Shown one piece after another: positions 10,253 through 20,511 of a DNA stretch of 52,211 bases. The stretch's first letter is position 1. Each line of letters begins with the position of its first letter. The DNA comes from Xanthoparmelia taractica (Eukaryota; Ascomycota; Lecanoromycetes; Lecanorales; Parmeliaceae), in assembly GCA_033085395.1 (NCBI GenBank), contig JANQBS010000267.1:1-52211 (forward strand), written 5' to 3'. The notes beneath the pieces were generated by a model. The model was not told the DNA's origin. It ran no database searches and saw only the letters and a list, made by a program, of their open reading frames with translations. The position numbers and the translations under genes were made by a program.

Positions 10253-11543
10253 TTGATTTGTCTGCTCGATTTAGCGATGGGCGTTTCCGGACAAGGATCT
10301 TGGCATAGGGGTGGCAGCCTATCAGGCTGCATGCTTGGCCAAATTGGGAGATCATCTTATTGGTAAGATACACTGACGAGTCAGTGTACCGTTGTATTGA
10401 ATAATAATGGTGAACATTTTGGATTTCTCCATTCAACTGCCGCCAGGCTGAGAGGGTTTGTAAGCAAAGGGGAATGATCCATGTATCATGTCAGCCTGGC
10501 GTTGCAGTGCAGGGAGCACGGCCGCCTCGGTCAGCCTGATTATGAAATGGTAGGCTGTCGTAGGCTGAGAGGATCAAACTACTCGATCCGGGCAAGAAGC
10601 CTAAGAGCAAGCTTATCGTTGAGTTGGTAAGATCAACGTTGATTGACATTTTCATTGGAACAAACAAAGCAGTCACAAAGAACTGCTGAAGCGGCCTGTT
10701 TGCTGATGCTTCCTCTCTGGAGCAGCAAAATGAATAAAGGGCTGCAAAGTAGACTGCAACATCGTATCTCTTCACATTAATCATCCATGCAACAAGGTGA
10801 CTACTTACTGTCAAATGCTCATAATGTATAGAAGTGACGTGCTTTGTTTGGAGTAAAGTCGTTGTTTTTCTCTTATCGTACTTATCGCTACTAGCGGCAT
10901 TGGATAAGAGGTGAAGCGGGCGCCCATTGTCTCGCTCCATCTCTACGAGTTATCCCCGTTATTATGTTGTATACTGAGGAGTAACTAAACCCTTTGCTCG
11001 ACATCCATCTTGGACAACAAACACCATATATATTCCTTGCCACTATGATTATTTGGTCTATGTTATTATATATCACCTAATCAGCCTACTAATCACCTAG
11101 GGTAACCGCTCTCTTGGCGTTATCCCACTCTAGTATACTACTATCCTACCGCTTCAGAGTCATCGCTCGCCTGACTACATCACGCTTTACTGTTTCTGAT
11201 ACACGACGCATCATACCCCGCGTCGCTTGACTACTTCGTACCTCTGGGCACTACTTTTAAACCGCTTTGCTGCTTTGCTTGGGCCAAAAAAGCCCCCTGC
11301 ATCTGCATCACCCCAACGGCAAATCGGAATGGTTCAACGACCTTCCCCTTGCGAACATCTGCACCCATGCATCTAACATAACAAACCTCTTGAACATCGA
11401 CCTCGTCAACCTTCAGCCTTCAACCACCAACCCTACTTTCCAATGTACAACTCCTTGACTGCCACCCTCTACCCTCATCTGCAGTGGTAACATTGCTCCT
11501 ATTACAAGTCAGCTGGACCCACAGAAGCATCTGACCATCTACC
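10253..11543. other. Intergenic with hairpin and the ATG1 leader
   Basis: About 120 bp after dolichol kinase there is a near-perfect inverted repeat (10369-10388: 8-bp arms TACACTGA/TCAGTGTA around CGAG). The last ~400 bp before ATG1 are C/CA-rich and contain three short ATG-initiated upstream frames (11329-11376, 11367-11381, 11443-11490). The minus-strand frame 10491-10940 shows no domain and is not called. Confidence 0.5.
10369..10388. terminator. Inverted repeat downstream of dolichol kinase
   Basis: Eight-base arms TACACTGA and TCAGTGTA flank a CGAG centre (a ninth pair is possible). It lies 117 bp past the stop codon, so it may shape the 3' UTR. Its role is unknown, and eukaryotic 3' ends do not need such hairpins. 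Confidence 0.25.
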
Positions 11544-14500
11544 ATGGCGGCTAAACAACCATCGCCCTCGACGTCGAGGCGGACTAAAGACTCAACACAC
11601 CAAGAAATGGCAGTCGGCAGCTATAGAAGACTGGAGGAAATTGGTCGGGGAAGCTTCGCTACCGTTTACAAAGCTTCCAGCTCTGTAAGTAGCCGTCCAA
11701 ACTCTCCCTCACCTCCCCACGACGCTCAGCCTCGTGCATAACCTTATGCTACTCCGTCCTGTCTATGCTATCACAAATGATGATCGCCATCAACTTATCC
11801 ATCGTCTTCTCGCTAATGCTTCTCGCTTATCATAGAAACCACCCGGCTACGTTGCCATCAAATCCGTCGACCTGCACAAGCTCAACAGGAAGTTGAAGGA
11901 GAACCTATACTCTGAAATTGAGATTCTAAAGAACCTGAAGCATCCACACATCGTTTCTCTTACCGATTGCCAAGAGACTACCGCGCATATACATCTTGTC
12001 ATGGAGTTCTGCGAGCTTGGGGACTTGTCATACTTCATCAAGAAGAGAGATACACTGTCTCGTCATGATACCACCAAGGACATGATAAGAAAGTACCCCA
12101 ACCCTGCGGCTGGTGGTTTGAACGAGGTCATAGTTCGACACTTTCTCAAGCAACTAGCGAGCGCTCTGGAATTCCTAAGAGCGGGAAACTTCATTCACCG
12201 TGACGTGAAGCCACAGAACCTCCTTCTCAACCCATCACCCCTTTTCTATAAGAAGGTCAAACCAGAAGCCTCGACAGAAGCTGCTGATGACAAGAAATTG
12301 TTGGCCCCTGCCGCCGGGATCGAATCTTTACCTGTTCTTAAAATTGCGGACTTTGGCTTTGCGAGGTCTTTGCCCTCAACCTCTCTCGCAGAGACACTAT
12401 GTGGATCACCTCTATACATGGCACCCGAGATTCTGAGATACGAGAAATACGATGCAAAGGCAGATCTCTGGTCCGTTGGCACTGTCCTGTACGAGATGAT
12501 GGTGGGGAAGCCGCCCTTCAGAGCATCCAACCACGTGGAATTACTCCGAAAGATTGAGCGCGGTGAGGACAGAATCAAGTTCCCGGAAGAGGTGGTCTTG
12601 AGCGATAGTATGAAGAAGCTTATCCGGGGTCTTTTGAAGCGGAACCCGGTTGAGAGAATGAGCTTTGGGGAATTCTTCAACAATACTGTGATTAAGGATG
12701 AGATCCCCGGACTTACTGTGGAAGATCGAGTAGCTCAGCTTCCTAAACAGGTCCCTGAACCAGTGGGAAAGGGAAAAGAAAAAGCAGCAGCAGAAGGACC
12801 ATCGGAAGAGGTTTCAACCCCAAGAACCTCGAAAGCTGATGTGACGAGCCAATTGTCACAATCTCCACGAACTACCTCAGGTGTTCCACAAACCGCTGCG
12901 CTCAGGGCTGAACCTGCGATTCACCGTCGATCATCTGGTACGCCGCCACGAACAGCTACTGGCAATTTACGAGAAAAGAGGAACAGTACAGAGGCACCTC
13001 GAGCAAATACACCGTCAAGAGAAGCCGCACCCCAGGCTTCGCGTCCGAGTATGGTATCTCATGCTACTGCACCAGCGCGCCAAGACTTACTGGCCCATGA
13101 GACCAAAGTTGTTACGCCTGCAGTCATGCAACGGCGACCAAGTCGGACATCTCCAGTGCCGAATTCGCCAAGGTCCGAGGAAAGAGATCAGCAGCGTAAA
13201 GCGGCTTTGGAAGCCAAGGAGGCTCGGGATCGCGCAGCGCATGATGTAGCATTCGAACGAGACTATGTGGTGGTAGAAAAGCGAGCAGTTGAAGTCAATG
13301 CTTTCGCTGATGAGCTTGCCGCGAGCCCTAGAATCCACGGCACAGCCCAAGCTCAGCATGATTCAAACCGTGGCGCAATGGTCAGACGAGCCACTACTCA
13401 AGGAGCTCCTAATTCAGCCTCTGGCGCTCAAGTCACGCCATCACGAGCATTGCAGCTGGCGTCTGGGAAAAGGCCTGATCATATTCGACAGAATTCCTAC
13501 GAAAGGAGGCTACAGAACATTCCTTCGGCCACTTCAGCTATTTCGAAAGCGATCAATATGGCCAGTGGCAGGCTTTTTAACATGGGTTTCTCTCCTCCTT
13601 TAAGCATTGGTCGAGGTGGCCCTTCTCCGCCTTCTTACAACCCGTTTCCCGCCTATCCCACGACCCAGGGCGGCCCTCTTATGATTGGTGATGGCTCCAG
13701 AAGTCCAGCTCCTTTGGACGAAGATGCCAAAGCCGTTCATATAATCGAAGAATCAGCTACGAGAAGTGATGTAGTCTACGGCTTCGCAGAGGTCAAGTAC
13801 AAACAGCTAATTCCTCTGGAGCCATCGGCGGATCGCGGATTAGGGTTGCGTCAAGCAGGGATACCAGAAGGAAGCGAAGGCGAGAATAGTATCTATGAAG
13901 AAGAAAGCCTCACGGTCGATGCAATCGTTACACTCTCGGAGGAGGCGTTAGTACTCTATGTCAAGGCATTGTCATTGCTCGCTCGGTCTATGGATATTGC
14001 AGGAGCGTGGTGGGCACGGAAAAATCGTGGCGAGATAGTCGACGAATCGACATCGCCTCGGACCCATTCCAACACGGCGAATACTGTAGCTATTGGCAAC
14101 CGAGTCAACAATGTTGTTCAATGGGTTCGCGATCGATTCAATCAAGTTCTTGTCAAGGCCGAAGTCGTACGTCTCAAGCTTATCGAGGCCCAGAAGCAGC
14201 TTCCCACAGACCATCCAAGCCACCCCAGTAATCATCCATCTGCTTCGGGTTCCGCGAATATGGGCACGTCCGCGGACCATGTTTTAGTGACTTCTGGCGT
14301 GACGGCGGAGACGCTCATGTATGATCGCGCTGTGGAGATGAGCAAGTCAGCTGCGGTCAATGAGCTGGTGGGAGACGACCTCTGGGGCTGTGAGATGAAC
14401 TATCTTACAGCAATAATGCTTTTAGAGGCCATTCTTGAGGATGACGATGAGCCGTCTTCGAAAAGAATAATTACCGACAAGGCCGCCAAGGGCTCCAGCA

Positions 14501-14777
14501 CAGAAGAAGGGGCTGTGAACGGAGTGGAAGCGGAGGACCGGAAGGTCGTACTTAAACGTAAATAGCATAACCACAAGCAGCTCTCAACGTCTTTTTTCGC
14601 TAACAAATACCTACAGTCGTCCAAGGCATCCGCTCACGCCTCGCTGCTCTTCGTAAAAAGATGCAGATCATAGCAAAGCGCAACAGCGTCCCGAATGTCA
14701 CACCGCCTCGTTCGAGATCCCCAGTCGTTGCTGCCACCGTCACGACACCGGCAATTTCTACCACTCCGCCTCAATAG
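11544..14777 (+). CDS. atg1: Autophagy-initiating serine/threonine kinase Atg1
   Basis: Three exons are proposed: 11544-11684, 11836-14557 and 14617-14777 (introns of 151 and 59 nt), giving 1007 residues. Atg1 phosphorylates autophagy factors at the phagophore assembly site together with Atg13 and Atg17. The kinase domain is N-terminal: glycine loop GRGSFATVYK (34-43), ATP-anchoring lysine in VAIK (56), catalytic HRDVKPQNLLL (~167), DFGFARS (~218) and GSPLYMAPEIL (~240). A long serine/proline-rich region follows, then the conserved C-terminal Atg13-binding helices (MIT-like). These include YVKALSLLARSMDIAGAWW and a last exon reading LVQGIRSRLAALRKKM. The last exon was found because the frame otherwise stops inside a GTAAAT intron. 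The leader contains short upstream ORFs, consistent with translational control. Length fits filamentous-fungal Atg1. Confidence 0.96.
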
Positions 14778-16512
14778 CTTCTTTGTATCCGCTTCCCCCT
14801 AATCCAGTTACACAGCCCCTTCCAATTTCGTACGAAAAAAAAACCACCAAACCTAAGTTTTCCAGCACCTCCAAGGATCACATCTTGCTGGGCGTTTACC
14901 CTTATCTTGGCAATCCTAGATCATGATCGCAATAAGCAAGAGCGTAGCGTTTCCTCTCTCTCACATCGGGCATTTTCAGCGAGGGGCCGCGCGAAAGGCA
15001 TACTAACCCTTTCCTTTTTCTGTTATAAAGACGTGCACAACGAATTTCTAATTCATCATTCATTCTTGAAGGGGCTGGGACCTTGGAGATCTGGCGCTTG
15101 CATAAGAGAACGGCGTTAAAGGAAGGCGTTGGATCTGGTAGAAAGCGAAGGAAGTGTAAGGGAAGGGAAGGAACGCCGGCCACGATGGCGTCGGCACCTT
15201 GCTTGCTTCCTTCTTTGCTTGCTTGCTTCCTTCTTTCTAGGGTCGCTGGGGGGAAGGCGAAGACTGTATTTAGATACCCCGACCCGTAGATGCAAAAATC
15301 GATTTTTGAACTTCTCAGCTCAGGTCTGGCCCACTCATGCGTGCTATTTATCACAGTAAGCCGCGGGATAACTCCAAACTTTACAGCCAGCTTCATAGAA
15401 ATTACAGAAGCCTTGAGTAAAGTACGCATGGGCGATGATTCCATGAGATGAGTTCCCCAACAAGACAACTACTCTCTGCAAAGTATTCAGAAGGCTCTGT
15501 CCGTCAACAAGAACTACGACCGTAACTGGGACACTGCCCAGCAATCCCGTCTCTACAACGCACACATGCACTCTCTACGGATAAAATGCGGATGGAGGCC
15601 TATAGAGTATAGACAGATGCATCTCCAAAGTACATGGAAGCGGCAACTTGATATCTACCCTTTCCCGTGTAGAAGCTGCTGGGACTTCGACGCGGCGGAG
15701 AGATTCGCGCGTTGGGGGTTTCGAGCAAGATGATTGGACCATCGTCGGGATGATAGATTCATTTGGCTAAGTACCTTGCCCTGTCTTGATATGATTGATT
15801 TGGCCTATGAGAGTGATGATAAATGTGTCGAGGCGTTCTCGTTAAGCAGCGATGATACTTTTGTCAAAGTATCCACGTATCAACGCAGCTTCTTTGCCGG
15901 CTTTGTGCCCGATTCGCTTCATATCGTTATATATCTTCCTAGATACACCCCACCATGGGAGATCCGTCTTCGAGCGTCTACTTGGATCCCTGAGGGCATG
16001 GTTGAAGATCATCGTCAAGGACAGGGAGCAGCAACCGAAGACATTTGCCGTGTCCTCTAGCATCATGCGCTTAGCAAGCTCCGTCTGGCGCATCATGTTC
16101 GATCCCATAGGTCCCTTCAAGGAGGCCAAGGAGTCCTCCAAAGAGATCGACTGTCCCGGGATCTGGCTCTGCTATGGGATAAGTACGACATGATTCACTT
16201 TACTCGTCCTTGGCTCCCCAGATGGCGAAGTCAGCCGCGTTTCATGATAATTGTTCCAGACCCGGAGGAATGGCTCTTTATGGCTTGGACTTCTGGCGAC
16301 TATACTTTGTTTGTAACGCACTCGACAGCGTTGGTAACGAGAACGAGCTGCCATATCGGCAGATTGACCCGTGGCGGGAAAGTGAAGGCATTCGCGTTCG
16401 CTCCAGGCCCATACCGAAGAGAAACCCATTTTGTCAAGACGTGCTTTTTAATCCTTCCAGCCTTAGGTGGTCAGAGAGCCTAGTCGAAATGATTGACGAA
16501 TGACGGACCTCA
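14778..16512. other. Gene-poor stretch, no supported gene
   Basis: It begins with the ATG1 3' flank and continues with CTTGCTTC-type low-complexity DNA near 15195-15240. Between 15734 and 16503 several overlapping frames of about 100 codons occur on both strands. One plus-strand frame (from about 15852) contains FLDTPHHG, reminiscent of the FLGTPHRGS motif of fungal serine-esterase-like domains. The rest does not match and the frame is short, so I do not call a gene. Confidence 0.4.
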
Positions 16513-17594
16513 TCATTCAACGACACCTGGACCTTCTTGGAGCCTTGATAATTTGGCATACTCCGAAGCGACTTGACGATCTGCCTCAGCGCTAAGAATG
16601 TGTGCTCTCGCGGCCGCTTCCAAAGCCACTTCGAGGCCTCTATAAGGGCTTTCCATCTTAGGCACTTGATGTTGTGATGCAGCAATGTCTTCCTGTGTCG
16701 ATGCAGCTGCATGGCTTGCGAAAGCGGCTTGATTAAGTTGTTCTAGGTGAAGAGGTTCATCGCCATCTCTGGGAGAGCGTTCAACAATACCTCCACTGCC
16801 CTGTTGCCATTCACGTAATTTTTCAACAGCCTTGATTATACCTGCAGAGGCAAAGAAGAGCTGGCAGAAACCCGAGCTCGCGATATAGGCGATGAATACA
16901 TTGCGGCTATTCGTTTTGCCAGCATCTGTGTCTAGCGTCCTTGTCCAGACAAAGCCTTGATAGATGGCGAGACCAGTAATAAAAGCTAAAATCGAATACG
17001 ACATCATTGTGTAGGGAGCAGAAAGGACAAATATACCGGAGAGCGATGCATTTCTCCCCTCGTTTTTGTCTACTTCAAAACTCGCTATATTCGAGGTGTT
17101 CGCCGCGGTCAGCCAGTCACGAACAGCCTCCGGCTGATAGCACTTGCCGATATCCCATGACAAGCTGCAGGCATAGTAGACAGATATACAGCCGGCGACT
17201 GTGGCAAAAAGTAAAAAGGCGCGGGCGGTCCAATGAGCCAAACTTAGGCTTGGCAGGGAGAGCGCCGTGAGCGCGACCTGGGCGATAATGGCGCCCTGCA
17301 CACCGGTTGAGTATCTACAGACACAGTGAAAGTGGAAACACTCACAGCAACAGCTGTCATATTGCACTCTGAGGTGACAGCGCCTCTGAAACGCAAAGCT
17401 TCTTCATCGGTTCCCCGAAGAACGACTCGCGAGATTCTTTCATATTCGGTAGCCGTTGTCCCGAAGAAAATGGTGATGATCCATCCTAAGGTTGTACCAT
17501 AGGTCCGAGAGATAATTGATCGTTCTTTAAGTTTGAAGCTCACGATTAACTGGAGCAAAGTAATCGTTTCAGCAACAACGGACAATGGATCCAT
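16513..17594 (-). CDS. Fungal multi-pass membrane protein of unknown function
   Basis: Two exons on the minus strand, 17594-17346 and 17295-16513, are joined by a 50-nt intron (GTGAGT...GCAG), giving 343 residues. The start MDPLSVVAETITLLQL resembles the N-terminal signature of fungal STAND/NLR-type proteins (MDPLS + hydrophobic helix), but no NACHT or NB-ARC domain follows. Instead there are about four hydrophobic segments: GAIIAQVALTALSLPSLS, WTARAFLLFATVAGCISVYYA, the ~30-residue stretch around YTMMSYSILAFITGLAIYQG, and FIAYIASSGFCQLFFASAGI. A polar, glutamine/alanine-rich, probably cytosolic C-terminal tail of ~110 residues follows. No family function is known to me. It lies alone in a gene-poor region, which suggests a lineage-restricted gene. 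An in-frame upstream ATG at 17747 exists; I prefer 17594 because it starts the family-like MDPLS motif. Confidence 0.6.
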
Positions 17595-20511
17595 TGCGAC
17601 TAAATTCGTCGGATGAACAATCGTCGTGGGTAGGGAAAGTAGTTGGCCGTAACCACAGAATGTCTTCAACGAAATCGTCACCAAAGACAAGATAGAACGG
17701 TGTATAAGAGTAAGAAATGTGAGAAGTAGGGCGGTATGAAAGGTCATGGTCTGAACTTGAGGCTGAAGAGCGCGCCAATTTTGCGACCATCTAGATTAAG
17801 ACTAGTGGCTTATGAAGTACTTTACCACCCACACCTCACCAGCCTGCTTTATCTTTCTGTAAGATTATGCACGGTCTTCTCTTATAGCCAACGGTACTGA
17901 TATACGAACGCACTTTCCTTCTCTGGTCTGCATCTGGTCCATCTTCATTGACCGTGACTTCCTACACCTTGCTGAATTGCTAGCGCCGTTCCTGAGGGTA
18001 AGAACGGATGCTGCAATTGTTTTCCATCCTTTCACCCAAATATCCTTATACCTTTACATTAATATATACCTCGACTCGATCTCACCACCATGTACGATAT
18101 CATCTCCCGTATTATACGCGAGGTGTTCGTCACAACCACTGCCAATGCAGTCGTCTGCCGGAACGGAGTTGTTGGCGACATCGCCTAACATTGGAGCCTG
18201 CCGTGTTGACGGCGTGCAGTACCGGGTATTGGCGCTCCTCCCTTTGATGCAGGAGACACTGACACATGTCTAACTCCTCGGCTGGGGTCCATGTCAGCGC
18301 TTCAAACGAGGAAAGGAAAACAGATCAGACCCCTCCCAACGATCGCCTGTTCCCTTTGGCGGTACCCTTGGGGCAAGAACGCCCATAACGCTCCAAATGC
18401 CCTCGGCTTGGCTTCTGGTTCAGTGGTATGGTATTGTCTTTGGGGCGAAACACAACATCACACCTGAAATCTCCTCGTTCTTCACATCTTGCCGTCTCTA
18501 CATCCATTGCCGGCCCTACAGAAAAGTGTCCAGCTCATTTTGCTTCCTATCATCTCAAAGATTGTATGTCCCGTTGCTTCTCCACAACGCCGACCCAACC
18601 TTGAGCCTGGTCAGCGCCACAGGGCAAACCAGATCAACAGCAGGATGTGACATTCAGCCCTGGTCTTTTCTCACCTTGTGTACTCCTGGGAGTCCCGGCG
18701 CAATCCCTCTCGGGCCAGCCCAGCGACAGCATTCCGAGAACCCTTCGATATAGTCTGTTGGGATATGGCAGCCCTGAAATGAGATACCTTGATGGTCGAA
18801 AACCTCACGTGGGGTCCTCTTGCCACTCCAACGTTTCAAGGCTACCGTACTCTGTCAGATGTCGCTAGGTCAAGTATACGAACACGATGGCATCACTGTC
18901 AGCGAGAAGGTCTCTGGAGATATGGGAACGATGGCCTTACAGAAACTTTGCTGCCAAGCTCGCCAGAAAATGGGCGGAAATGTGCTCAAAAAGCTTGTTA
19001 CCCAAAGGCTCCCACCTTATCAGCCACGACATCACAAGTCTAGTACCAACTCATCTGGATGCCATCCCGTCACAATTTTTATTCCTCGAATACTCCGCTA
19101 CCACCAATCGCTTACGCATCATGCTGTCACCGATATCCGACTATTGCTCCGGACTGAAGAAACAATACCATGACGACCTGCCGGATTACGACAGGGGCAC
19201 GCTTGACGGAAGTGCCTCAGCCCATTTGGCATGGTTTATAGTGAGCATAACTCCTATTCTCTTTGGTGTTTATAAGGCCAAACGGTAAGTTGACGGTTTT
19301 GGCTTCCGTTCCTTTCAGGTCGGATGATGGTGCTAACGCGCTACCAAGTCGACTGCAGTACCCGTTGGTTCACAAATCGATCCGGATGAACAGAGATAGC
19401 CAGGTTCTGCTGCCGTCGTGGAGGAGGCCGTTCCCGCGTAAGTGGGTGAAGGTTGGTTTCAAAACTCGTGTAACAACTCTTTGCTGATGGTGATCTAGGT
19501 TGATTAGAGAGGTCTTGTGCATGTCGCTCGTTCGGTGTCGGGCGGAAGTAATGGGACAATGGAGGAGGCGCCTGAGGTGCGGGATAGATGGGGGAGCCCG
19601 CGATGTTGGACTAATAGACGTTGCGGTCGCTCTTAAAGGTATATTGTACCTTGGAGGAGTTTGGCAGGCTCGGTTGGGATAGAGGGCAGGATACAAGGGG
19701 GGTTATTGTAGATCCCAGGTGCACACGCGGATCCATACCTATCTCCACATATCAGGGTGAAGATGAAGCACCCTACCAATTCAAAACAATCAAAGTGGTA
19801 AAATGTAATGTCGTGATGGCCAAAGGAGCGTTGGATGCGTTGATAGATATGATGAAGATGATTGAGCGTTAGTCGAGCATCTCATTTTTCTGGGATTTCA
19901 GTCCACTCACCTCAAGCCGGACATGCGAAAGATATCAACATCTGTAAGCCATCTCGTGCTTTGCGAGGTATCGTGCCACTCTTCCTTACAACACATGTCG
20001 TGAGGTAAGGTATGTTGTAATCACCCGCCTGCAGTAAAGCGGCTGGCAGCTCCTGGCAGAGTCACGGACAAGAAGCTATCCCTCGAGGAGATTTCGAGAT
20101 ATTGATTTTGACAACGACGACTTAAAAGCTTCACTGCACACTGCGACCAACGACACACCATACCCTGACAGAAGTTTCGCAGTCAATGCTCGCTTACCCG
20201 ACAGTCTCGAAATCGCGTAGACCTAGCTCAGATCCCAGATTGCATCGAGTACATGCGTGATTCGGAGACAAGCATATGCACGAATTAAAGAACATGTAAA
20301 TGCCGGTGCCAGAATATCGAACCTCAACCGCTCACTGCGCTGTTTGCGTTACCTTTCCTATTCTACAACTTTTGTCCGCTCTTCGCCAGATACCCGTTTT
20401 CCGACAGCCAGCTCTCCACGTCCCCTGTGTCTCTCTTCAACCAACTCGCTTTCGCGCGTACGGCGTCTGAGCTCTGCTCTAACGCTCGATCGAAGCCCTA
20501 GATGGGTAAAG
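17595..20511. other. Gene-poor stretch with scattered coding-like fragments
   Basis: No complete gene can be built here. Short plus-strand frames look protein-like but are broken. An ATG frame at 18090-18188 (32 codons) and another at 18266-18391 (41 codons) end quickly. Two frames at 18820-19288 read as one hydrophilic protein ending in a hydrophobic segment (FIVSITPILFGVY) only if a one-base frame change near 18990 is allowed. Splice signals of the kind seen in the neighbouring genes are not evident. It may be a decayed gene or chance open sequence. Confidence 0.35.

Noticed and set aside
11685..11835. Possible C/D snoRNA in ATG1 intron 1 (AATGATGA C-box-like motif)
   Set aside because: No CTGA D box and no terminal stem were found in the intron.
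14902..15468. 188-codon minus-strand frame downstream of ATG1
   Set aside because: Crosses low-complexity CTTGC repeats, has no recognisable domain and no splice or leader features.
15852..16193. Frame with FLDTPHHG resembling the FLGTPHRGS motif of fungal esterase-like domains
   Set aside because: Only eight residues match, the catalytic context is missing and the frame is short; competing frames on both strands are equally long.
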